From JAVDCA01 sp963819385 (GTDB lineage: Bacteria > Pseudomonadota > Alphaproteobacteria > Rhizobiales > Xanthobacteraceae), in contig CAWFVV010000006.1 of the NCBI GenBank assembly GCA_963819385.1, forward strand, positions 2,108,001-2,172,000: DNA of 64,000 nt, given 5' to 3'. Shown piece after piece: positions 58,588-64,000 of the stretch; the stretch's first letter is position 1, and each line of letters opens with the position of its first letter. Position numbers and translations under genes: made by a program. The notes under the pieces were generated by a model, which saw nothing but the letters and a program-made list of their open reading frames with translations, did not search any database and was not told where the DNA came from.

Positions 58588-59339
58588 GCCGGCCGCTCCG
58601 CCGCCAGCATGTAGTTCACGTCCATATCCTTGGCGAGGCGCCAGTGGTCGGCGAGCGGATTGTAGATCACGCCGGCCTCATCGATCACCCGCAAGCCGGC
58701 GAGCTCGAGCGCGATCTCGAGCTCGTTCGGGGTGACGAACTTGTCCCATTGATGGGTGCCGCGCGGCAGCCAGCGCAAGACGTATTCGGCGCCGACGATC
58801 GCGAGCGCGAAGCTCTTGAGCGTGCGGTTGATCGTCGCCGTGATCATCAGCCCGCCCGGCTTGACCATCTCGCCGGTGAGCTTGACGAAGAGGTTCGCGT
58901 CGGCGACGTGCTCGACCACCTCCATCGCCAGCACGATATCGAAGCGCTCGTCCGCTTCCGCCAGCGCCTCCGCGGTGGTCGCCCGGTAGTCGACCGCAAG
59001 CCCGCTGTCGCGCGCGTGCAGGCTGGCCGCCTCGATATTCGCCTCGGCGGGATCGGCGCCGACGACCTCGGCGCCGAGCCGCGCCAGCGGCTCGGACAGG
59101 ATCCCGCCGCCGCAGCCGATGTCGAGCACGCGCAGGCCCTTGAGGCAGTCGAGGCGCTTGGCGTCGCGCGCGAACCGCCGGCAGGCGGCGTCGCGGATGT
59201 AGGCAAGGCGGACCGGATTGAACTTGTGCAGCGGCGCCATCTTGCCGCGCGGGTCCCACCATTCGTCCGCCAGCGCCGCGAAGCGGGCAAGCTCGGCCTC
59301 GTCCACGGTCGGCGCTTTGGCGTGCGGCTGGCTCACCAT
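58584..59339 (-). CDS. ubiG: ubiquinone biosynthesis O-methyltransferase UbiG
   Basis: This encodes 251 residues from the ATG at 59339, with GGAG nine bases upstream; the longer frame is not protein-like. WWDPRGKMAPLHKFNPVRL near the start and the SAM motif VLDIGCGGGILSEPLARLG are diagnostic. UbiG makes both O-methylations in ubiquinone synthesis at the inner membrane. It is divergent from lysC. Confidence 0.95.
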   Translation of the reverse strand: MVSQPHAKAPTVDEAELARFAALADEWWDPRGKMAPLHKFNPVRLAYIRDAACRRFARDAKRLDCLKGLRVLDIGCGGGILSEPLARLGAEVVGADPAEANIEAASLHARDSGLAVDYRATTAEALAEADERFDIVLAMEVVEHVADANLFVKLTGEMVKPGGLMITATINRTLKSFALAIVGAEYVLRWLPRGTHQWDKFVTPNELEIALELAGLRVIDEAGVIYNPLADHWRLAKDMDVNYMLAAERPA

Positions 59340-59498
59340 CGGCGATGCTCCGTTAACTCTTTGGCGCCGCTGCAATACCGGCCAACGGCGGTTGCGGCCC
59401 CGATCCCTCGCCGTTATGTATACGCGCCTTTTCGGCAAGGCGCGCGGGCCTTCGGGACAATGCGCCGGACGTCAACCCATGGAGCACCGAGACCCGCG

Positions 59499-60749
59499 AT
59501 GGGCCGGCTGGTGATGAAATTCGGCGGCACCTCGGTCGCCGATATCGAGCGCATCCGCAACGTCGCGCGCCACGTCAAGCGCGAGGTCGACGCCGGGCAC
59601 GAGGTCGCGGTGGTGGTCTCGGCGATGGCCGGGACCACCAACCGGCTGGTCGAGTGGTGCCGCGAGGCCTCGGCCCTGCATGATGCGCGCGAATACGACG
59701 CGGTGGTCGCCTCCGGCGAGCAGGTCACGGCCGGGCTGCTCGCGATCGCGCTGCAGGCGATCGGCGTCAATGCGCGCTCGTGGCAGGGCTGGCAGCTGCC
59801 GATGAAGACATCGGGCGCGCATGGCTCGGCCCGCATCCTCGACATCGACGGCGAGGAGCTGATCCGCCGCTTCAAGGAGCGCAAGGAGGTCGCGGTCGTC
59901 GCGGGCTTCCAGGGCATCCATCCCGAGACCGGCCGGGTCACCACGCTCGGGCGCGGCGGCTCGGACACCTCGGCGGTCGCGGTCGCGGCCGCGATCCATG
60001 CGGACCGTTGCGACATCTATACCGACGTCGACGGCGTCTACACGACCGACCCGCGCGTCGTGCCGCGCGCACGGCGGCTCGACAAGATCGCGTTCGAGGA
60101 GATGCTGGAAATGGCGTCCCTCGGCGCCAAGGTCATGCAGGTGCGCTCGATCGAGCTCGGCATGGTGCATCAGGTGCGCATCTTCGTGCGCTCCTCCTTC
60201 GACAAGCCCGAGGACATCGATCCCCACTCCACCCCTCCCGGCACCCTCATCTGCGACGAGGCGGAAATCATGGAACAGCAGGTCGTCACCGGCATCGCCT
60301 TCTCCAAGGACGAGGCGCAAATCTCCATCCGTCGCGTGCAGGACAAGCCCGGCATCGCCGCCTCGATCTTCGGTCCGCTCGCCGAGGCCAACATCAACGT
60401 GGACATGATCGTGCAGGTGGTCTCGGCGGACGGCGCGACCACCGACCTCACCTTCACGGTGCCGGCCGCTGACTACGACCGCGCCCGCAGCACCATCGAC
60501 CAGGCGCGCCAGAAGATCGGCTATGAGAAGATCGACAGCGCGACCGACGTCGCCAAGATCTCGGTGATCGGCATCGGCATGCGCAGCCACGCGGGCGTTG
60601 CCGCGAAGGCGTTCCGGGCGCTGGCCGACCGCGGCATCAACATCCGCGCCATCACGACCTCGGAGATCAAGTTCTCGCTGCTGATCGACGCCGCCTTCAC
60701 GGAGCTGGCGGTCCGCACCCTGCATTCGCTCTACGGGCTCGACAAATAG
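59499..60749 (+). CDS. lysC: aspartate kinase
   Basis: This encodes 416 residues from the ATG at 59499. The kinase core starts MKFGGTSVADIERI, with GRGGSDTSAVA and DIYTDVDGVYTTDPR. Two C-terminal ACT domains (about 270-416) should give feedback control by lysine and threonine. It phosphorylates aspartate for lysine, methionine and threonine. It lies opposite ubiG and ahead of ptsP, the usual order. Confidence 0.96.
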   Translation: MGRLVMKFGGTSVADIERIRNVARHVKREVDAGHEVAVVVSAMAGTTNRLVEWCREASALHDAREYDAVVASGEQVTAGLLAIALQAIGVNARSWQGWQLPMKTSGAHGSARILDIDGEELIRRFKERKEVAVVAGFQGIHPETGRVTTLGRGGSDTSAVAVAAAIHADRCDIYTDVDGVYTTDPRVVPRARRLDKIAFEEMLEMASLGAKVMQVRSIELGMVHQVRIFVRSSFDKPEDIDPHSTPPGTLICDEAEIMEQQVVTGIAFSKDEAQISIRRVQDKPGIAASIFGPLAEANINVDMIVQVVSADGATTDLTFTVPAADYDRARSTIDQARQKIGYEKIDSATDVAKISVIGIGMRSHAGVAAKAFRALADRGINIRAITTSEIKFSLLIDAAFTELAVRTLHSLYGLDK

Positions 60750-60811
60750 CGCAAATCGCGCCCTCGCGGGCGAGCCCTGCACGGCAAGCCGCCTTCGTGA
60801 GAAAATGGCCT

Positions 60812-60912
60812 GGAGCGCATTCCGTTCCTGCCGAATCGGAACACGTTCTCTGTTTTTTCATTCTGCGCATGTTCTTGTCGGCGAACCGGGCAGGCTTTCG
60901 CCGGAACATGCA
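60812..60912. repeat. dispersed repeat (GCGCATGTTCTTGTCGGCGAACC type)
   Basis: GGAGCGCATTCCGTTCC ... CATTCTGCGCATGTTC ... TTGTCGGCGAACCGGGCAGG ... CTTTCGCCGGAACATG. It is similar to the minus-strand copy at 36022-36105. It fills much of the lysC-ptsP gap; the rest of 60750-61109 shows no gene. Confidence 0.7.
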
Positions 60913-61109
60913 TTAAAATCATTGCAAGGCCATGACGAATCGCCAGATTTTGGCGCACCGCAACATGGTGTTTTGCTTGCGGCACGCATGTTGCATTGGC
61001 TATAGCCGTGGTGATGGGCGCGCGAGAGGATGTGCCTCCGCGCGCAATCTCAACGATGGACAGGGAGCCCGGACGGGCTCGGCCTGACGGCCCGAAAGGA
61101 CCTCACGCC

Positions 61110-63377
61110 ATGCGTGGCGCGCTTGGCGGTCCACGCGTGTTGTTGCGGCGGCTTCGCGAGGTCATGGCGGAGCCGGTCAGCGCGCAGGACCGCCTCGACA
61201 AGATCGTGGTGCTGATTGCCGCCAACATGGTGGCCGAGGTGTGCTCGGTCTACGTGTTGCGCGCGGACGGCACGCTCGAGCTCTACGCCACGGAAGGCTT
61301 GAAGCGCGAAGCCGTCCACCGAACCGTGCTGCGCTCGGACGAAGGCCTGGTCGGCCTGGTGGCGAGCGAGGCCAACCCGGTCAACCTGTCGCAAGCGCAG
61401 AACCACCCGGCCTTCGCGTACCGGCCGGAGACCGGCGAGGAGAGCTACCAGTCCTTCCTCGGCGTGCCGATCCTGCGTGCCGGCAACACGCTCGGCGTGC
61501 TGGTGGTGCAGAACCGCGCGCAGCGCACCTATTCGGAGGAGGAACAGGAGGCGCTGCAGACGACCGCGATGGTTCTCGCCGAGATGATCGCCTCGGGAGA
61601 GCTCTCCGCGCTTGCCTCGCCGGGCGCCGAGCTGCCGGTGCGCCGCCCGCTCAACCTCAAGGGCACGGCGCTCAACGACGGCATCGCGCTCGGCCATGTG
61701 GTGCTGCACGAGCCGCGCGTCGTGATCACCAATTTCATCGCCGACGACCTGCCGCGCGAGCGCAAGCGACTGGAGACCGCGCTGGAGACCTTGCGCGCCG
61801 ACCTCGACCGCATGTTCGAGCACGGCGACATGGCGGCTGCCGGCGACCACCGCGACGTGCTCGAAGCCTATCGCATGTTCGCCAACGACCGCGGCTGGGT
61901 GCACAAGCTCGAAGAGGCCGTGATGACCGGCCTGACCGCGGAGGCCGCGGTCGAGCGCGTTCATTCGGACATCCGCGCCCGCATGCTGCGCCAGACCGAT
62001 CCCTACCTGCGCGAGCGCCTGCACGATCTCGAAGACCTCGCCAACCGGTTGCTGCGCCAGTTGCTCGGCCAGGACCACGCGCCCTCGCGCGAGAGCCTGC
62101 CCGAGAACGCCGTGCTGGTCGCCCGCATGATGGGACCGGCGGCGCTGCTCGACTACGACCGCAAGCGCCTGCGCGGCCTCGTGCTCGAAGAAGGCGGCCC
62201 GACCTCGCATGTCGCGATCGTGGCCCGCGCGCTCGGCATCGCAGCGGTCGGCGAGGTCGACAACGCCACCGGCGTGGTGGATCCCGGCGACGCCATCATC
62301 GTCGACGGCGCCACGGGCGACGTGCACATCCGCCCGACCTCCGAGGTGCAATCGGCCTATGTGGACCGGGTCCGCCTGCGCGCGCGGCGCCAGCTGCAAT
62401 ACCTCGCGCTGCGCGACAAGCCGAGCGTGACCCGCGACGGCGAGGCCGTGACGCTGCTGGTCAATGCCGGCCTCGTGGTCGACCTGCCGCAGATCGCCGA
62501 GAGCGGGGCGGCCGGCATCGGGCTCTTCCGCACCGAGATGCAGTTCATGGTCGCCTCGCAGTTTCCCCGCGCCAGCGAGCAGCAGCAGCTCTACCGCGCC
62601 GTGCTCGACGCGGCCGACGGACGCCCGGTGACGTTCCGCACGCTCGACATCGGCGGCGACAAGGTGCTGCCGTACATGCGCAATTTCGAGGAGGAGAACC
62701 CGGCGCTGGGCTGGCGGGCGATCCGTCTCGGCCTCGACCGTCCCGGCCTCCTGCGCAGCCAGGTGCGCGCCATGCTGCGCGCCGCCTCCGGGCGCGACCT
62801 GCGCATCATGTTCCCGATGGTGGCCGCGGTGCACGAATTCGACGAGGCCAAGGGATTGGTCGAGCGCGAGCTCACCCATTTGCGGCGCCATGGCCACAGG
62901 CTGCCGGAGAGCGTCGACATCGGCACCATGCTGGAAGTGCCGGCGCTGCTGTTTCAGCTCGACGAGCTGCTCGAGCGGGTCGATTTCCTGTCGGTCGGCT
63001 CGAACGATCTCGTCCAGTTCTTCTATGCGGTCGACCGCGGCAATGCGCGCGTTTCGGCCCGCTTCGACGAGCTTTCCGTGCCGGTGCTGCGCGCGCTCAA
63101 GCAGATCGTCGACCGCGCCAAGGCACACCACAAGCCGGTGACGCTGTGCGGCGAGCTCGCGTCCGTTCCGCTCGGCGCGCTCGCATTGGTCGGGCTCGGC
63201 TACCGCTCGCTCTCGCTCGTCCCCTCGGCGGTCGGCCCCGTGAAGGCCATGCTGCTCGAGCTCGATACCGCCAAGGCCGCGGCGCTCCTCTCCTCGCTCA
63301 TTACCAAGCCCGACGGCGTCGCGTCGGTGCGCGACAAGCTTGCCGCTTTTGCGGCGGCCGAGGGGCTTCCGATCTAG
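61110..63377 (+). CDS. ptsP: phosphoenolpyruvate-protein phosphotransferase of the nitrogen PTS (EI-Ntr)
   Basis: This encodes 755 residues from the ATG at 61110 (AGGA nine bases upstream). An N-terminal GAF domain (about 20-165) is followed by the EI core: the phosphorylated histidine in GGPTSHVAIVA (about residue 367), the PEP-binding GIGLFRTEMQF and the catalytic cysteine in TLCGELAS. EI-Ntr starts the phosphate relay NPr to EIIA-Ntr that regulates nitrogen, potassium and stress responses. The GAF domain binds glutamine in relatives. Confidence 0.96.
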   Translation: MRGALGGPRVLLRRLREVMAEPVSAQDRLDKIVVLIAANMVAEVCSVYVLRADGTLELYATEGLKREAVHRTVLRSDEGLVGLVASEANPVNLSQAQNHPAFAYRPETGEESYQSFLGVPILRAGNTLGVLVVQNRAQRTYSEEEQEALQTTAMVLAEMIASGELSALASPGAELPVRRPLNLKGTALNDGIALGHVVLHEPRVVITNFIADDLPRERKRLETALETLRADLDRMFEHGDMAAAGDHRDVLEAYRMFANDRGWVHKLEEAVMTGLTAEAAVERVHSDIRARMLRQTDPYLRERLHDLEDLANRLLRQLLGQDHAPSRESLPENAVLVARMMGPAALLDYDRKRLRGLVLEEGGPTSHVAIVARALGIAAVGEVDNATGVVDPGDAIIVDGATGDVHIRPTSEVQSAYVDRVRLRARRQLQYLALRDKPSVTRDGEAVTLLVNAGLVVDLPQIAESGAAGIGLFRTEMQFMVASQFPRASEQQQLYRAVLDAADGRPVTFRTLDIGGDKVLPYMRNFEEENPALGWRAIRLGLDRPGLLRSQVRAMLRAASGRDLRIMFPMVAAVHEFDEAKGLVERELTHLRRHGHRLPESVDIGTMLEVPALLFQLDELLERVDFLSVGSNDLVQFFYAVDRGNARVSARFDELSVPVLRALKQIVDRAKAHHKPVTLCGELASVPLGALALVGLGYRSLSLVPSAVGPVKAMLLELDTAKAAALLSSLITKPDGVASVRDKLAAFAAAEGLPI

Positions 63378-63432
63378 AACCTGAATCGGCCCGGCGGTCG
63401 CTTTTTACGCATCAAACCGCTATTCCGACCGC

Positions 63433-64000
63433 ATGACGACACTGCCGGAAACCAAGCTCGACGCCCTGCTCGCCCGCCATGCCATGGTGGAAGCGGAGCT
63501 TGCGCGCCAGCTTGCCCCGGAGACCTTCGTCAAGCTCTCGCGCGAGCTCGCCGAGATCAGCCCCGTGGTCGAGCGCGTGAAGGCCTACCGCGCCGTTGAA
63601 GCGGAGATCGCCGGGCTCGACGCGATGATGGCCGACCCGGATCCGGAGATGCGCGCGATCGCGGCGGCCGAGAAGCCGGAGCTCGAGGCGCGACGCGACG
63701 CGATGGTGCAGGACATCCGCCTCGCGCTCATCCCCAAGGACGCGATGGACGAGCGCAACGCGATCCTGGAAATCCGCGCCGGCACCGGCGGCGACGAGGC
63801 CGCACTGTTCGCCGGCGTCCTTTTGCGCATGTACGAGCGCTACGCGGCCACGCAAGGCTGGAAGACGGAGCTCATCTCGGCGAGCGACGGCGCCATGGGC
63901 GGCTACAAGGAAGTGATCGCGGAGATCAGCGGCCGCGGCGTGTTTGCCAAGCTCAAGTTCGAGTCGGGCGTGCATCGGGTGCAGCGGGTGCCGGCGACCG
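63433..64000 (+). CDS. prfA: peptide chain release factor 1 (5' part, cut by the window end)
   Basis: This gives about 189 residues from the ATG at 63433. The N-terminal helical domain is followed by the start of the core: LEIRAGTGGDEAALFAGVLL and FESGVHRVQRVPAT. The last is just before the region that reads stop codons (PxT) and the GGQ motif, which lie beyond the window. RF1 ends translation at UAA and UAG. It follows ptsP. Confidence 0.97.
   Translation, partial: MTTLPETKLDALLARHAMVEAELARQLAPETFVKLSRELAEISPVVERVKAYRAVEAEIAGLDAMMADPDPEMRAIAAAEKPELEARRDAMVQDIRLALIPKDAMDERNAILEIRAGTGGDEAALFAGVLLRMYERYAATQGWKTELISASDGAMGGYKEVIAEISGRGVFAKLKFESGVHRVQRVPAT

Noticed and set aside
61050..63131. 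Minus-strand open frame of 693 codons
   Set aside because: It is antisense to ptsP, which has complete conserved motifs on the plus strand.

Overview
This window is 64 kb of GC-rich DNA, about two-thirds G+C by eye. It looks like the chromosome of an alphaproteobacterium in the order Hyphomicrobiales, close to Bradyrhizobium or other Nitrobacteraceae/Xanthobacteraceae. I judge this from gene content and gene order recalled from those genomes, not from a search. The tell-tale blocks are rpmB, DUF3108, Suv3-like helicase, S4 protein, fdxA and carD; cobS-cobT beside dnaJ-like and bolA; aroK-aroB-corC facing xerD and accA; secA facing a parvulin, argJ and mutT; and ubiG facing lysC-ptsP-prfA.

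Layout. Positions 1-1473 hold little beyond a small cysteine-rich exported protein and end at a tRNA-Arg(CCT). Positions 1.7-8.3 kb encode envelope and periplasmic proteins: an M16 peptidase with a broken frame, an SNase-fold protein, an M48/LysM lipoprotein and a membrane-anchored unknown. Positions 8.5-16.3 kb are the carD to rpmB block. Positions 16.4-22 kb carry cobalt chelatase CobST, a MetE-like methyltransferase, a J-domain protein and BolA. Positions 22-34.2 kb carry a Bug-type binding protein, corC-aroB-aroK, a Spy-like protein with a two-component system, xerD, an HscC-like Hsp70 with a membrane J-protein, and accA. An L,D-transpeptidase follows. Positions 36.2-41.6 kb are an AT-richer foreign island. 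Positions 41.9-49.3 kb are secA to a VOC protein. Positions 49.3-57.7 kb hold an NDUFAF5-like methyltransferase, two chemoreceptors plus a chemoreceptor remnant, and comF-grxC-nitrilase-DUF1178. The window closes with EamA, ubiG, lysC, ptsP and the start of prfA.

Two things stand out. First, the island holds three minus-strand genes: a lipase-like hydrolase with a helical-repeat tail, a TauD-like Fe/2OG dioxygenase, and an EndoIII-like DNA glycosylase whose iron-sulfur loop is split. A convergent SPPY-type DNA methyltransferase overlaps them at the 3' end. I cannot match this set to a named defence or DNA-modification system. Second, many genes are interrupted by single-base frameshifts, including the normally essential accA and aroB. 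Six of these frameshifts turn what should be a GANTC site (the CcrM methylation motif) into GANNTC. That pattern fits systematic read errors at methylated sites better than real gene decay. Affected genes are listed as CDS with the interruption stated.

Several dispersed palindromic repeat families fill the intergenic gaps. No CRISPR array, rRNA, complete insertion sequence or prophage was seen.
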